From Terripilifer ovatus (GTDB taxonomy: Bacteria > Pseudomonadota > Alphaproteobacteria > Rhizobiales > Beijerinckiaceae): DNA of 64,000 bases. Position numbers and translations under genes: made by a program. The notes under the pieces were generated by a model. That model was not told the DNA's origin, did no database searches, and was given only the letters and a program-made list of their open reading frames with translations. Positions within the stretch are counted from its first letter, which is position 1; every line of letters starts with the position of its first letter. Shown in pieces: positions 53,497 through 63,922 of the stretch. The stretch lies in the NCBI GenBank assembly GCA_029222685.1, contig JARHVB010000024.1:62001-126000 (forward strand), given 5' to 3'.

Positions 53497-54678
53497 TCAG
53501 GCGGCGCGCTTGGAGGGCGCCACGCCGCGTTTCTCGATCGGCACGAACTCAAGGTTCTCCGGGCCGACATAGTTGGCGGTCGGGCGGATGATCTTGTTGT
53601 CCTGGCGCTGCTCGATCACATGCGCGCTCCAGCCCGAGGTGCGGGCGATGACGAACAGCGGCGTGAACATCGCCGTCGGTACGCCCAGCATGTGGTAGGA
53701 CACGGCGCTGAACCAGTCGAGATTGGCGAACATCTTCTTGCTTTCGGCCATCACCGCCTCGATCCGGTCCGCGATCTCGAACATCTTCATGCTGCCGACT
53801 TCCACCGAAAGATTTCGTGCGACCTCCTTGATGATGCGGTTGCGCGGATCGGCGACGGTATAAACGGGATGTCCGAAGCCGATCACGATCTCTTTGGCCG
53901 CGACGCGGCGGCGGATATCGGCTTCGGCTTCATCGGCACCCGCGTATCGCTTCTGCACCTCGAAGGCGACCTCATTCGCGCCGCCATGCTTGGGGCCGCG
54001 CAGCGCGCCAATCGCGCCCGCGATGGCCGAATAAATATCGGCGCCGGTGCCTGCGATGCAGCGCGCGGTGAAGGTCGAGGCGTTGAACTCATGCTCGGCA
54101 TAGAGATTGAGCGAGGTATGCATCGCCCGCACATGCGGCTCGCTCGGCGCGGTGCCGTGAAGGAGATGCAGGAAATGCCCGCCGATGCTGTCATCGTCAG
54201 TCTCGACCTCGATGCGGCGGCCGTTATGGGCGAAGTGATGCCAGTAAAGCAGCATCGAACCGAGCGAAGCCATCAGGCGATCGGCGATATCGCGCGCGCC
54301 GGCATGGTTGTGGTCATGCGCTTCCGGCAACACGCAGCCGAGCGTGGATACACCGGAACGCATGACATCCATCGGATGCGCCGCCGCAGGCAGGGCTTCC
54401 AAGGTGGCGCGCACGGCAGCCGGCAAGCCGCGCAGGCTCTTGAGCTTTGCCTTATAGGCGCTGAGTTCAGCCGCCGTCGGCAGCGTGCCATGCACGAGGA
54501 GATGCGCGATTTCTTCGAAAGTGCAGGTCTCGGCAACATCGAGAATGTCATAGCCGCGGTAGTGCAGGTCGTTGCCGGTACGGCCAACCGTGCAAAGCGC
54601 GGTGTTCCCGGCGACGATGCCGGAGAGCGCCACCGACTTCTTGGGCGGCGCGTTGGTGCGGGTCAGTTGTTCAGCCAT
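53497..54678 (-). CDS. prpC: 2-methylcitrate synthase
   Basis: The 393-residue citrate-synthase-family enzyme condenses propionyl-CoA with oxaloacetate. It begins [32 protein letters not shown] and contains [18 protein letters not shown]-type His residues, and [36 protein letters not shown] supplies the catalytic Asp region and FVPIEKRG ends the protein. The start at 54678 is the family-typical one; the ORF continues 32 codons further upstream. Confidence 0.93.
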   Translation of the reverse strand: MAEQLTRTNAPPKKSVALSGIVAGNTALCTVGRTGNDLHYRGYDILDVAETCTFEEIAHLLVHGTLPTAAELSAYKAKLKSLRGLPAAVRATLEALPAAAHPMDVMRSGVSTLGCVLPEAHDHNHAGARDIADRLMASLGSMLLYWHHFAHNGRRIEVETDDDSIGGHFLHLLHGTAPSEPHVRAMHTSLNLYAEHEFNASTFTARCIAGTGADIYSAIAGAIGALRGPKHGGANEVAFEVQKRYAGADEAEADIRRRVAAKEIVIGFGHPVYTVADPRNRIIKEVARNLSVEVGSMKMFEIADRIEAVMAESKKMFANLDWFSAVSYHMLGVPTAMFTPLFVIARTSGWSAHVIEQRQDNKIIRPTANYVGPENLEFVPIEKRGVAPSKRAA

Positions 54679-54688
54679 GGTACCCCCC

Positions 54689-56245
54689 TTATTCGCCGAC
54701 GACCGAAAGGCCGCGCGTTGCGCCGCCGTGCTCATCGCGCCAGTCGAAAATCCCCGTCGCCTTGGTCGAGCCAAGCAGCGACGGCTCGACCGTGAAGGTC
54801 AGCCCCGCAAGATCGTCAGCTTTCAGTTTCGGCAGCCGCTCGATCAGGCCAAGGAAACGATCCTGTTCGTGCGGCGTGACGATGCCTTCCGCGAGCGTGC
54901 GGAATTTGGCGATGTATTGTTCGCGGCCAAAGGGACGCGCGCCGAGCGGATGCGCATCGGCCACCGCGATCTCGTCGGTGATGACCGAACCGTCGTTGAG
55001 CGTGACGACCACCTTGCCGCCGAACGCCTTCTCCTTGGGATCGTGGCTGTGATAGCGCCGTGTCCATTCGGGATCTTCGACGGTCGAAACCTTGTGCCAG
55101 AGCGCGACGGTGCCGGGGCGCTGTGCGCGCTCCGAAGCATACGAGCGCTCGTGATGCCAGCCGCCATCCTCGAGCGCGACGGCGAAGATGTACATGATGG
55201 AATGATCGAGCGTTTCGCGGCTCGCCTTAGGGTCCATCTTCTGCGGATCGTTCGCCCCGGTGCCGATCACATAATGGGTGTGATGGCTTGTGTGGATGAC
55301 GATGCTTTTCACCCTGGATAGGTCGCCGACCTTGGGCCCCATCCGCCGCGCGAGGTCGATCAGCGCCTGGCTCTGGTATTCGGCCGAATGCTCCTTGGTG
55401 TAGGTGTCGAGGATCGCGCGCTTGGGCTCGCCCTTCTCCGGCAGCGGCACCTGATATTCCACCTTGGGACCGCCAAGCAGATAGGCGATGAATCCGTCTT
55501 CACCTTCCCAGGCGGGCGACGGCGCGCCTTCGCCGCGCATGACGCGATCGACTGCCTCGATTGCCATCTTGCCTGCAAAGGCGGGCGCATAGGCTTTCCA
55601 GCTTGAGATTTGGCCCTTGCGCGACTGGCGCGTCGTCGTCGTGACATGCAGCGCCTGCTGCACGGCCTGATAGATCGTCTCGGTTGGCAAGTTCAGAAGC
55701 GTTCCGATGCCCGCGGCCGCCGAAGGCCCGAGATGCGCGATATGATCGATCTTATGTTCGTGGAGGCAGATGCCCGTCACGAGATCGACCTGGATTTCAT
55801 AGCCGGTCGCAAGGCCGCGCAGAAGCGCCGCGCCATCAAGGCCGCAATGCTGCGCAACCGCCAGCACGGGCGGGATGTTGTCGCCGGGATGCGAATAATC
55901 CGCCGCGAGATACGTGTCGTGAAAATCAAGCTCGCGCACGGCAACGCCGTTGGCCCAGGCCGCCCATTCCGGCGAAAGCCGCCGGTGCTGTGACAGGCCG
56001 AATACCGTGGCGCCCGGTTTGAACGGATGCGCGTTCGCCTGCGCGCGTGCGCTTGCCACCGGCCGCCGCGACAGGGATGCCGCCGCCACCGCCGCATTGT
56101 CGATAAGGCGGTTGCCGATCATCTCGATCACAGCCGGGCTGACGGGAACAGGATCGGCCGCGACCTCGGCGATCTTCCAGGCGAGTTGCGCTGCCCGCGG
56201 CAGGTTGTCGGCGGATTTATGCGTGCGGACGGAATGCAGCTTCAC
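54689..56245 (-). CDS. prpD: 2-methylcitrate dehydratase
   Basis: The 518-residue MmgE/PrpD-family enzyme dehydrates 2-methylcitrate. Signatures are [38 protein letters not shown] (His/Asp cluster) and [31 protein letters not shown] at 56245 overlaps the thioesterase stop as GTGA. The ORF extends far upstream by chance and was trimmed. It lies 10 bp before prpC. Confidence 0.93.
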   Translation of the reverse strand: MKLHSVRTHKSADNLPRAAQLAWKIAEVAADPVPVSPAVIEMIGNRLIDNAAVAAASLSRRPVASARAQANAHPFKPGATVFGLSQHRRLSPEWAAWANGVAVRELDFHDTYLAADYSHPGDNIPPVLAVAQHCGLDGAALLRGLATGYEIQVDLVTGICLHEHKIDHIAHLGPSAAAGIGTLLNLPTETIYQAVQQALHVTTTTRQSRKGQISSWKAYAPAFAGKMAIEAVDRVMRGEGAPSPAWEGEDGFIAYLLGGPKVEYQVPLPEKGEPKRAILDTYTKEHSAEYQSQALIDLARRMGPKVGDLSRVKSIVIHTSHHTHYVIGTGANDPQKMDPKASRETLDHSIMYIFAVALEDGGWHHERSYASERAQRPGTVALWHKVSTVEDPEWTRRYHSHDPKEKAFGGKVVVTLNDGSVITDEIAVADAHPLGARPFGREQYIAKFRTLAEGIVTPHEQDRFLGLIERLPKLKADDLAGLTFTVEPSLLGSTKATGIFDWRDEHGGATRGLSVVGE

Positions 56246-56670
56246 GACGGGATTTCCTCCGGGGTGGGAATGGACGGCCACGGCAAGACGGGCACGGGAT
56301 TGCCCGTGCCGTTCACCGCGACCATTTCGAACGAGCCGCGGAGCGCAAGGCGCCGCTTGCCTGTAGTGAGTTCTTCCGAGATGGCATCGACCGCGACGGT
56401 CATGGACGAACGCCCGACACGCGTGACGCGCGCGGTCAGTTCGATGAGCTCGCCGACGCGCACCGGAACGTGGAATTCGACTTTCTCGGAGCGCGCCATG
56501 ACGACGGGCACCCGCGCGCGGCGCGTCGCCGCGACAAAGGCCGCCTTGCCCATGAGGCTGAGGGCGTTTCCGCCGAACAGCGTGCCGTAATGGTTCGCCT
56601 GTTCGGGGAAGATCATCTCGACGAAGCGCGTTTCGCTGGTCGGAGGTGTGTCCGGCGCGAGGGCCGTCAT
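56242..56670 (-). CDS. hotdog-fold acyl-CoA thioesterase
   Basis: The 142-residue protein is a single hotdog domain: [34 protein letters not shown] (with the active-site Asn/Gly-Gly region), then [26 protein letters not shown]. It resembles YciA/BACH-type thioesterases. As first gene of the prp operon, coupled to prpD, it may relieve propionyl-CoA or methylcitrate-cycle acyl-CoA excess. Substrate specificity is inferred. It is transcribed divergently from scfR. Confidence 0.85.
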   Translation of the reverse strand: MTALAPDTPPTSETRFVEMIFPEQANHYGTLFGGNALSLMGKAAFVAATRRARVPVVMARSEKVEFHVPVRVGELIELTARVTRVGRSSMTVAVDAISEELTTGKRRLALRGSFEMVAVNGTGNPVPVLPWPSIPTPEEIPS

Positions 56671-56718
56671 GCTGATGTGCTCCCGCTGGCCGCTTGCGTT
56701 CGCGACCGTCCTTCGCAA

Positions 56719-56792
56719 TATTTGCAAGGCGGACACAGCGTAAAGGGCTGAAGTTGCGGAGTTTTGCGAAGCAGTTCCGACAGATTTGCAAA
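56719..56792. promoter_or_regulatory. TTTGCAA-type operator repeats between prp operon and scfR
   Basis: TTTGCAA (56719-56725), TTTTGCGAAG (56762-56771) and the palindrome TTTGCAAA (56785-56792) are spaced at 23-43 bp. RamB/PrpR-type relatives of ScfR recognise TTTGCAAA-like sites. These are probably the ScfR-type binding sites. Confidence 0.7.
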
Positions 56793-56815
56793 GTCTGCGA
56801 AGGTATGGAGCTCCG

Positions 56816-58240
56816 ATGAAGAAAGCCTTCATGGGCGTGCGGCTGAAGCGCCTGCGCGAGGAACGGGGGATGACGCAGCAGGCGCTGGCCTCCGCCATCG
56901 GCCTGTCGCTGAGCTATCTGAACCAGATCGAGAACAACCAGCGGCCCCTTACGGTGCCGGTGCTGCTGAAGCTCAATGCCGCATTCGGCATCGACGTGCA
57001 GCTCTTCTCGGAAGACGACGAGGCGCGGCTGATCGGCGATCTCAAGGAGGCGCTGTCCGATCCGGTCATCGGCGAAGCGATCGTCACCGCCGAATTGCGG
57101 GCGCTTGCTTCCAACATGCCAGCCGTGGGCCGCGCCTTCGTGTCGCTCCATCGGCGTTATCGCCGCGCGATCGAACAATCGGCGGCGCTCGCGGTCCGGC
57201 TCGGCGATGACCGGCAGGACCGTGCCGTCTCGGCGGTATCGACGCCGTTCGAGGAAGTGCGCGACTTCTTCTATGCGCGACACAATTACATCGCCGAGCT
57301 GGATGAAGAAGCCGAGCGCATCGCGCGCGAAGAAAATCTTCCGCCCGGCAACATGGCCGCCGCGTTGATGGCGCGGCTATCCACGCGCCATGGCGTCCGT
57401 GTGCTGGTCGCGGCCTCCGAAGATGGATCGCAGGACGCACAGCGAAGGTTCGATCAAAGCGCGGGCGTGTTGCGTCTTTCACGGCGCCTGCGCTCCGGCC
57501 AGCAAGCCTTCCAGATGGCAACGCAGCTAGCCTTCCTCGAACAGAGCGAAACCATCAATGCCATCGTGGCCGCGGGGTCTTTTGCCGATGATGAATCCCG
57601 CCGCCTCGCGCGCATCGGCCTTGCCAATTATTTCGCGGGGGCGCTGCTGTTGCCGTACTCGGCCTTCCGCGACATGGCGGAAGCATGCCGCTACGACATC
57701 GATCTTCTCGGCCAGACTTTCGGTGTCGGGTTCGAGACGGCGTGCCACCGGCTCAGCACGCTTCAGCGGCCCGGCGCACGCGGCGTCCCGTTTTTCTTCA
57801 TCCGCGTCGATCGCGCGGGCAACATCTCCAAGCGCCAGTCGGCGACCGATTTTCACTTCTCGCGCATCGGCGGCACCTGCCCGCTCTGGAACGTCTATGA
57901 AGCCTTCGCGCAGCCGGACCGCATCCTGACGCAGCTCGCCCGCATGCCAGACGAGCGCACCTATCTCTGGGTGGCGCGCGCCGTCTCGCACGGCCAGGGC
58001 GGGTATCATGCGCCGCGCAAGACCTTCGCCATTGCGCTCGGCTGCGATCTCCAGCATGCGGGCCGTCTCGTCTATTCGGACGGCCTCGATCTCACCAACC
58101 CCATGGCCGCGACGCCTATCGGCGCGGGTTGCCGGATTTGCGAAAGGACCAATTGCCCACAGCGCGCCTTTCCGCCGGTGGGCCGCCACCTTCACGCCGA
58201 TGAAAACCGCAGCGCCTTTGCACCCTACGCCGCGAGTTGA
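56816..58240 (+). CDS. ScfR/RamB-type regulator of short-chain fatty-acid metabolism
   Basis: The 474-residue protein starts at [19 protein letters not shown] (56816). An Xre helix-turn-helix ([27 protein letters not shown]) is followed by the IrrE/ImmA-like DUF955 segment ([33 protein letters not shown]). The C-terminal ScfR domain is acyl-CoA sensing in relatives and ends with [16 protein letters not shown]. It is divergent from the prp operon and its likely local activator. The ScfR name follows the family description short-chain fatty acyl regulator. Confidence 0.9.
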   Translation: MKKAFMGVRLKRLREERGMTQQALASAIGLSLSYLNQIENNQRPLTVPVLLKLNAAFGIDVQLFSEDDEARLIGDLKEALSDPVIGEAIVTAELRALASNMPAVGRAFVSLHRRYRRAIEQSAALAVRLGDDRQDRAVSAVSTPFEEVRDFFYARHNYIAELDEEAERIAREENLPPGNMAAALMARLSTRHGVRVLVAASEDGSQDAQRRFDQSAGVLRLSRRLRSGQQAFQMATQLAFLEQSETINAIVAAGSFADDESRRLARIGLANYFAGALLLPYSAFRDMAEACRYDIDLLGQTFGVGFETACHRLSTLQRPGARGVPFFFIRVDRAGNISKRQSATDFHFSRIGGTCPLWNVYEAFAQPDRILTQLARMPDERTYLWVARAVSHGQGGYHAPRKTFAIALGCDLQHAGRLVYSDGLDLTNPMAATPIGAGCRICERTNCPQRAFPPVGRHLHADENRSAFAPYAAS

Positions 58241-58301
58241 CCCGGATGACGCCCGGCGGGAGAGTGCGCGCCCTCATGAATGAAGCTGCTGGAAGAACCG
58301 C

Positions 58302-58850
58302 GTGAGCGTCGCCGCCCTGCATAGCCGCTATGTCACCATCGATGATGGCGCGGCCGGAATTGTATTGAGCTTCACGCCGCCGCGCGAATTGACGCTTGGC
58401 TCCGCGCGCCGCGCGCGGGAAGCCCGCCGCCGGGTTGCGGGCCTGCTGCGACGGCACCGGCTCAAGGTATCGGCGAAGGAAGAAGGCATCCGGACCACGA
58501 TCCCGCCGCAGGCCACTATCGATCTCGTTGATCTTCTGTCCGCCATCGATGAAGCACTGGATGCCTTCCGGCAGGAGCGTCTTTATCCAAAGGTCGTTGA
58601 GGAGATTCTGGAGATCACACCGCGCGAGCGGCGGCGCTGGACAAAGGACGGACGGCTTCCCAAGTCAGGCACAGGCTCCTTCCGCCGTGGCCAGCAGTCG
58701 ATCCATTTTGCGCTGCATCCGCCCCAGGAAATCGCGCGCCTGTCGAATAACCCTGGGATCATCGTGGCTTGGCGGAAAGCCGATGCGCAGGGTTCCGGAG
58801 CGGCTGTGAATTATGAGAATTCAGTGACGACGGTCGAAACGATTTATTGA
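58302..58850 (+). CDS. hypothetical protein
   Basis: A 182-residue soluble protein from a GTG at 58302, 61 bp after scfR. Its centre reads TIPPQATIDLVDLLSAIDEALDAFRQERLYPKVVEEILEITPRERRRWTKDGRLP, resembling a helix-turn-helix fused to helical packing. I recognise no family. Basic residues in the C half (SGTGSFRRGQQSIHFALHP) would suit nucleic-acid binding. Its stop overlaps the TTGACA that may serve the following riboswitch transcript. Confidence 0.5.
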   Translation: MSVAALHSRYVTIDDGAAGIVLSFTPPRELTLGSARRAREARRRVAGLLRRHRLKVSAKEEGIRTTIPPQATIDLVDLLSAIDEALDAFRQERLYPKVVEEILEITPRERRRWTKDGRLPKSGTGSFRRGQQSIHFALHPPQEIARLSNNPGIIVAWRKADAQGSGAAVNYENSVTTVETIY

Positions 58851-58885
58851 CACCGAGTCGTATAAAACTACTAGATATGGTGGTC

Positions 58886-59075
58886 ACGGTTCTCCCGAGT
58901 CGCAATATCGGGAGCTAAGAGGGAAGCCGGTGCGCCTATGTTTTGGGCAAAGCCGGTGCTGCCCCCGCAACTGTAAGCGGAGAGCTGAAGTCCACGTTTT
59001 ACGTCACTGGAATCGCACGATTTCGGGAAGACCGGACGGATGCTAAGACCCGCGAGCCAGGAGACCTGCCGCGAC
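58886..59075 (+). promoter_or_regulatory. cobalamin riboswitch
   Basis: All conserved blocks are present in order. They are AAGAGGGAAGCCGGTGCG, AAGCCGGTGCTGCCCCCGC, AACTGTAAGCGGAGAGC, CCAC...GTCACTGG, the region GGGAAGACCGGA, and the B12 box GAGCCAGGAGACCTGCC at 59054-59070. It precedes nrdA by ~125 bp. A TTGACA at 58847-58852 may be the -35 element. Binding of adenosylcobalamin should lower nrdAB expression. Confidence 0.95.
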
Positions 59076-59163
59076 ACCAGAAACGTCCCTGGGCGGGGTG
59101 TCCCGGTGGTCGCGTGGCAGGTTGCGGCATCCGCCGCTCCTCTTCCTGCATGCGCCTCCGCTT

Positions 59164-59193
59164 AGACCCCGGCCCGCAACAACCACGGGGTCT
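59164..59193 (+). promoter_or_regulatory. expression-platform hairpin before nrdA
   Basis: AGACCCCG (59164-59171) and CGGGGTCT (59186-59193) can pair across a 14-nt loop 8 bp before the nrdA ATG. No U-run follows, so it could mask the ribosome site or be part of a switching structure and not a terminator. Confidence 0.5.
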
Positions 59194-59200
59194 TGAGCCA

Positions 59201-62152
59201 ATGTCTCTCGGAACGGAAACTGCCGCTGCCGCGCGTGTCGTGCGTTTGTCTAACCCTGCCGCTTCGGCTTCGCCCGCAAGCGAGCCGGGCTATCAGGTCA
59301 TTCGCCGCAACGGATCGGTTTCGCCCTTCGACGCCTCCAAGATCACCGTCGCCCTGACCAAGGCGTTTCTTGCGGTCGAGGGCAGCAGCGCCGCGGCGTC
59401 GCGGCGCGTCCATGACGTGGTGGCTGAGCTGACCGATCAGATCGTCGCCAGCCTGACGCGCCGCGCCGATGCCGGGCGCACCTTCCATATCGAGGACATC
59501 CAGGATCAGGCCGAACTCGCGCTGATGCGAAGCGAGCATCACAAGGTCGCGCGCGCCTATGTGCTGTACCGCGAGGATCGCGCGCGCGAACGCGCCAAGG
59601 CGGAGACAAAGACCAAAGGCAAAGCGGCCACCGCCACGCCGTCCCTGCATATGAAGACCGCCGATGGCACGCTGGTGCCGCTCGACAGCAAGCGCCTCGC
59701 CGCCGTGGTCGAGGAAGCGTCCGCCGGGCTTGACGGTGTCTCGGCCGAAGCCATCCTGACAGAGGCCCAGCGCAATCTTTATGACGGCATCAGCGTGGAT
59801 GAGCTGGCGCTGGCGCCGATCCTTGCCGCGCGCACCCTCGTCGAGACCGATCCCGATTACGCCAAGGCCAGCGCGCGGCTTCTGTTGGACAAGCTGCGCC
59901 GCGAAGCCCTGAGCTTCGTGATGGGCCAGCCCGAACAGGCGACGCAGGCCGAAATGGCCGGGCGTTATGCGGAATATTTCCGCGCCTATGTGCAGACCGG
60001 CATCACGAATGAATTGCTCGATCCTGAAATCGGCCGCTTCGACCTTGCGCGTCTCGCCGAAGCCCTCAAGCCCGAGCGCGACCTGCAATTCGACTACCTT
60101 GGCCTCCAGACGCTCTACGACCGCTATTTCCTGCATGCGCGCGGCACGCGGTTCGAACTGCCGCAAGCCTTCTTCATGCGCGTCGCCTGCGGCCTAGCCT
60201 TGCGTGAAATCGACCGTGAAGGAAAGGCGATCGAGTTCTATAACTTGCTTTCGAGCTTCGATTTCATGGCATCGACGCCGACGCTGTTCAACGCCGGCAC
60301 GCTGCGCTCGCAGCTCTCATCCTGCTTCCTCACCACCGTCGCCGACGATCTCGACGGCATCTTCAAAGCCATCAAGGACAATGCGCTGCTCTCCAAATAC
60401 GCGGGCGGGCTCGGCAACGACTGGACGCGCGTGCGCGGCCTTGGTGCGCATATCAAGGGCACCAATGGCGAAAGCCAGGGCGTGGTGCCATTCCTGAAAG
60501 TCGCCAACGATACCGCGATTGCCGTCAACCAGGGCGGCAAGCGCAAGGGCGCGGTCTGCGCCTATCTCGAAACCTGGCATGTGGACATCGAGGAGTTCCT
60601 CGACCTTCGCAAGAACACAGGCGACGATCGCCGCCGCACCCATGACATGAACACAGCCAATTGGGTGCCGGACCTCTTCATGCAGCGCGTGGAAGAAGAT
60701 GGCGCCTGGACGCTGTTCTCCCCGGACGAAACCCCCGACCTCCACGATCTCACCGGCAAGGCCTTTGCCGAGCGTTACGCCTTCTATGAAGCCAGATCCG
60801 CGCGCGGTGAAATGCGCGTGACCAGGCAGCTTCGCGCTGTCGACCTTTGGCGCAAGATGCTCACCATGCTGTTCGAGACGGGGCATCCGTGGATCACCTT
60901 CAAGGACCCGTGCAATCTCCGCTCGCCGCAGCAGCATTGCGGCGTCGTGCATTCGTCCAACCTTTGCACCGAGATCACGCTCAACACCTCGAACACGGAA
61001 GTTGCGGTCTGCAACCTCGGCTCGGTCAACCTCGTCAACCACATCGCGGACGGCAAGCTCGACCACGAGCATCTTGCGCGCACCGTGACGACCGCGATGC
61101 GGATGCTCGACAACGTCCTCGACGTGAATTTTTACACCATCCCCGAAGCGCGCAATTCCAACCTGCGCCATCGGCCGGTCGGGCTCGGCATCATGGGCTT
61201 CCAGGACGTGCTCAACATCCTCCGGCTGCCCTACGCCTCGGACGGAGCGGTCGCCTTCGCCGACGAAAGCATGGAGGCGATTTCCTATTGGGCGATTTCG
61301 GGGTCCGTCGATCTTGCGGCCGAGCGCGGGCGCTATCCGTCCTATGAGGGATCGCTTTGGTCCAAGGGAATCCTGCCGCTCGATTCCATCAAGATCGTTG
61401 ATGAGGCGCGCGGCGCGCCGGTCGATCTCGACCGTGGGAGTCGCCTCGATTGGGATACCTTGCGTCAGCGCGTGATGACCGTCGGCATGCGCAACTCCAA
61501 CACCATGGCGATCGCGCCGACCGCCACGATCTCGAATATCTGCGCCGTCTCGCAGTCAATCGAGCCCGCCTACCAAAATCTCTACGTCAAATCCAACATG
61601 TCCGGGGACTTTACGGTCGTGAACGCCTACCTCGTGCGCGATCTCAAGAGCCGCGGGCTGTGGGATGAGGTCATGATATCAGATTTGAAGTATTTCGACG
61701 GAAGCCTCGGCCAGATCGATCGCGTGCCGGACGATTTGAAGGCGCTCTATGCGACCGCCTTCGAGATTGACTCGGCATGGCTCATCGACGCTGCGGCCCG
61801 GCGTCAGAAATGGATCGACCAATCGCAGTCGCTCAATCTCTACATCGCCAATCCCTCGGGCAAGAAGCTCGACACGCTCTATCGCCATGCGTGGAAGCGG
61901 GGCCTCAAGACCACCTACTATCTGCGCTCGCGCTCCGCGACGCATGTCGAGAAATCCACGCTGAAAGGCACCGATGGCAAGCTCAACGCCGTCTCGGCTT
62001 CCGTGCCGGCCGCCGCTCCGACCAATGGCCATGCGAACGGGCATGCCAACGGCCACACGAACGGTCATGCGAACGGAAACGGTCATGCCCAGGTAGAAGC
62101 CTGGGGCAAGGCCTGCTCGATCGACGACCCCGACTGCGAAGCCTGCCAGTAA
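59201..62152 (+). CDS. nrdA: ribonucleotide reductase catalytic subunit NrdA (class I)
   Basis: The 983-residue alpha subunit reduces ribonucleotides with NrdB. ATG at 59201 was chosen because the longer frame would run through the riboswitch. Residues ~31-125 form an ATP cone ([22 protein letters not shown]) and ~145-235 a second, cone-like unit ([16 protein letters not shown]). Catalytic residues: Asn-Leu-Cys-Thr-Glu in [18 protein letters not shown], and the Tyr pair in [11 protein letters not shown]. The tail has an NGHA repeat and ends [12 protein letters not shown] with shuttling cysteines. Confidence 0.95.
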   Translation: MSLGTETAAAARVVRLSNPAASASPASEPGYQVIRRNGSVSPFDASKITVALTKAFLAVEGSSAAASRRVHDVVAELTDQIVASLTRRADAGRTFHIEDIQDQAELALMRSEHHKVARAYVLYREDRARERAKAETKTKGKAATATPSLHMKTADGTLVPLDSKRLAAVVEEASAGLDGVSAEAILTEAQRNLYDGISVDELALAPILAARTLVETDPDYAKASARLLLDKLRREALSFVMGQPEQATQAEMAGRYAEYFRAYVQTGITNELLDPEIGRFDLARLAEALKPERDLQFDYLGLQTLYDRYFLHARGTRFELPQAFFMRVACGLALREIDREGKAIEFYNLLSSFDFMASTPTLFNAGTLRSQLSSCFLTTVADDLDGIFKAIKDNALLSKYAGGLGNDWTRVRGLGAHIKGTNGESQGVVPFLKVANDTAIAVNQGGKRKGAVCAYLETWHVDIEEFLDLRKNTGDDRRRTHDMNTANWVPDLFMQRVEEDGAWTLFSPDETPDLHDLTGKAFAERYAFYEARSARGEMRVTRQLRAVDLWRKMLTMLFETGHPWITFKDPCNLRSPQQHCGVVHSSNLCTEITLNTSNTEVAVCNLGSVNLVNHIADGKLDHEHLARTVTTAMRMLDNVLDVNFYTIPEARNSNLRHRPVGLGIMGFQDVLNILRLPYASDGAVAFADESMEAISYWAISGSVDLAAERGRYPSYEGSLWSKGILPLDSIKIVDEARGAPVDLDRGSRLDWDTLRQRVMTVGMRNSNTMAIAPTATISNICAVSQSIEPAYQNLYVKSNMSGDFTVVNAYLVRDLKSRGLWDEVMISDLKYFDGSLGQIDRVPDDLKALYATAFEIDSAWLIDAAARRQKWIDQSQSLNLYIANPSGKKLDTLYRHAWKRGLKTTYYLRSRSATHVEKSTLKGTDGKLNAVSASVPAAAPTNGHANGHANGHTNGHANGNGHAQVEAWGKACSIDDPDCEACQ

Positions 62153-62178
62153 GCAGCGAAGAAAAAGGGAAAAGAATT

Positions 62179-63327
62179 ATGCTCGACTGGTCTGACACCG
62201 CGGCCAAGCCGCTGCACATCGTCCGTCCCGTTCTTTCCGGGAGTGACAATTCATTGCCGGAGGCTGCCCCCGTGGATGCAACCGGCCTTGGCGCCATCGA
62301 TCGCGGCGCGGCGCGCGTGCGGGTCGATGACAAGCGCATGATCAACGCGCGCGCCGACGTGAACCAGCTTCTGCCGCTCAAATACCGCTGGGCGTGGGAG
62401 AAGTATCTTTCGGGTTGCAACAATCACTGGATGCCGACGGAAGTGTCGATGCAGGCCGATATCGCGCTTTGGAAGTCCAAAGACGGCCTGACCGAAGACG
62501 AGCGGCGCATGATCAAGCGCAATCTCGGCTTCTTCGCCGCCTCCGAGAGTCTGGTCGCCAACAACATCGTGCTGGCGATCTACCGGCATCTGACCAATCC
62601 CGAATGCCGCCAGTACCTTCTGCGGCAGGCCTTCGAGGAAGCCGTGCATACGCACACGTTCCAGTACATCGTCGAAAGCCTCGGCCTCGATGAGGGCGAG
62701 CTGTTCAATATGTACCGCGAGGTGCCGTCCATCACCGACAAGGCTGCGTGGGCCCTCAAGCATACGCAGCATCTCGATGATGCGAACTTCAAGACGGGGA
62801 CGCCCGATGCCGATCAGGCCTTCCTGCGCGACCTCGTCGCCTTCTACGTCGTCTTCGAGGGCATGTGGTTCTACACCGGCTTTGCGCAGATCCTCTCGCT
62901 CGGGCGGCGCAACAAGATGGTCGGCATCGCCGAGCAGTACCAGTACATCCTGCGCGACGAGAGCATTCACCTGAATTTCGGGATCGACGTCATCAATCAG
63001 ATCAAGATCGAAAACCCCCATCTCTGGACGGAAACGTTCCAGGGGGAGGTTCGCGGGATGCTGAAGAACGCGGCCGAACTGGAGGCGAAGTACGGGCGGG
63101 ACACGATGCCGCGCGGCTTCCTTGGCCTCAATGCGGCTTTGTGCGAAACCTACATGCACTTCATCGCCAACCGGCGCTGCGCCCAGCTCGGGCTTGCGCC
63201 GGTGTTCGCGGAGGCGGACAATCCCTTCCCGTGGATGAGCGAGGCGATGGACCTCAAGAAAGAAAAGAACTTCTTTGAAACGCGCGTCATCGAATACCAG
63301 AACGGCGGCGCGCTGGCGTGGGATTGA
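62179..63327 (+). CDS. nrdB: ribonucleotide reductase NrdB, class Ic-like (Mn/Fe, no tyrosyl radical)
   Basis: The 382-residue R2-type subunit has metal ligands Glu123, Glu154, His157, Glu227, Glu261 and His264 (segments [32 protein letters not shown]). The residue in the radical-tyrosine position is Phe161 (HTHTFQYI), and the first ligand is Glu, not Asp. These are the two hallmarks of class Ic R2 proteins such as that of Chlamydia trachomatis, whose ligand spacings I recall as identical. It lies 26 bp after nrdA. Confidence 0.93.
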   Translation: MLDWSDTAAKPLHIVRPVLSGSDNSLPEAAPVDATGLGAIDRGAARVRVDDKRMINARADVNQLLPLKYRWAWEKYLSGCNNHWMPTEVSMQADIALWKSKDGLTEDERRMIKRNLGFFAASESLVANNIVLAIYRHLTNPECRQYLLRQAFEEAVHTHTFQYIVESLGLDEGELFNMYREVPSITDKAAWALKHTQHLDDANFKTGTPDADQAFLRDLVAFYVVFEGMWFYTGFAQILSLGRRNKMVGIAEQYQYILRDESIHLNFGIDVINQIKIENPHLWTETFQGEVRGMLKNAAELEAKYGRDTMPRGFLGLNAALCETYMHFIANRRCAQLGLAPVFAEADNPFPWMSEAMDLKKEKNFFETRVIEYQNGGALAWD

Positions 63328-63343
63328 ACCGACGGAGTGCGAT

Positions 63344-63922
63344 ATGCGATCCAGAATTGAGAATCCGCACGCTGCCGGGCTTCCGCATTCGGCGCGGACG
63401 TCGATCTGGATCGCACTCGTTGCCGGTTCCAGCGTGTTGTTCAGCCTGGCGCTTGCTTGTGCAACGCCCTTCGCAGCTCTTGTGACGGTCGCGGGAACGC
63501 AGATGCGCCGCCGCGACGCCCTTTCGCTGATTGGGGTGGCGTGGTTTTTGAATCAAGCGGTCGGCTACGGGCTTCTTGGATATCCGCGAACGTGGGACAG
63601 CTTTGCTTGGGGGGCCGCTATCGGCGTCGCGGCAGTGCTTGCGGCGTTCGCCGTCTCCATGGCCGCCGGCCGCTTCGGTTCCACGATCATCGTTGCGGGC
63701 GGTGCGTTCCTTGCCGCTTTTGCGATTCACGAGCTGGCCTTGTTCGCGGCAACGGCTGTCTTGCCATCGAGCGCCGAGGCATTTTCGCCTTCCGTTGTCG
63801 GCTGGATTTTCTCCATCAACCTGTTGGCGCTTGCAGGTCTCCTGGCTGCGCACAAGACGGCGGTAGCCGCCGGGTTTCTCCCTGCACCTGCCTTGATGAG
63901 GCCGTCGCTGGCTCGGGCATGA
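63344..63922 (+). CDS. hypothetical membrane protein downstream of nrdB
   Basis: The 192-residue protein has about five hydrophobic segments (IWIALVAGSSVLFSLALA; ALSLIGVAWFLNQAVGYGLLG; GAAIGVAAVLAAFAVSMAAG; STIIVAGGAFLAAFAIHELALF; VVGWIFSINLLALAGLLAA). ATG at 63344 is 16 bp after nrdB, so it shares the B12-repressed transcript. Small membrane proteins in B12 regulons are often cobalt or corrinoid transport components, and a histidine (AIHELALF) sits mid-membrane. A transport role is only suggested by this context. Confidence 0.6.
   Translation: MRSRIENPHAAGLPHSARTSIWIALVAGSSVLFSLALACATPFAALVTVAGTQMRRRDALSLIGVAWFLNQAVGYGLLGYPRTWDSFAWGAAIGVAAVLAAFAVSMAAGRFGSTIIVAGGAFLAAFAIHELALFAATAVLPSSAEAFSPSVVGWIFSINLLALAGLLAAHKTAVAAGFLPAPALMRPSLARA

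Noticed and set aside
56246..57283. Long upstream extension of the prpD frame
   Set aside because: It is antisense to scfR and overlaps the thioesterase gene; the conserved PrpD sequence starts at 56245.
58943..59200. Upstream extension of the nrdA frame
   Set aside because: It would translate the cobalamin riboswitch; family similarity begins at the ATG at 59201.
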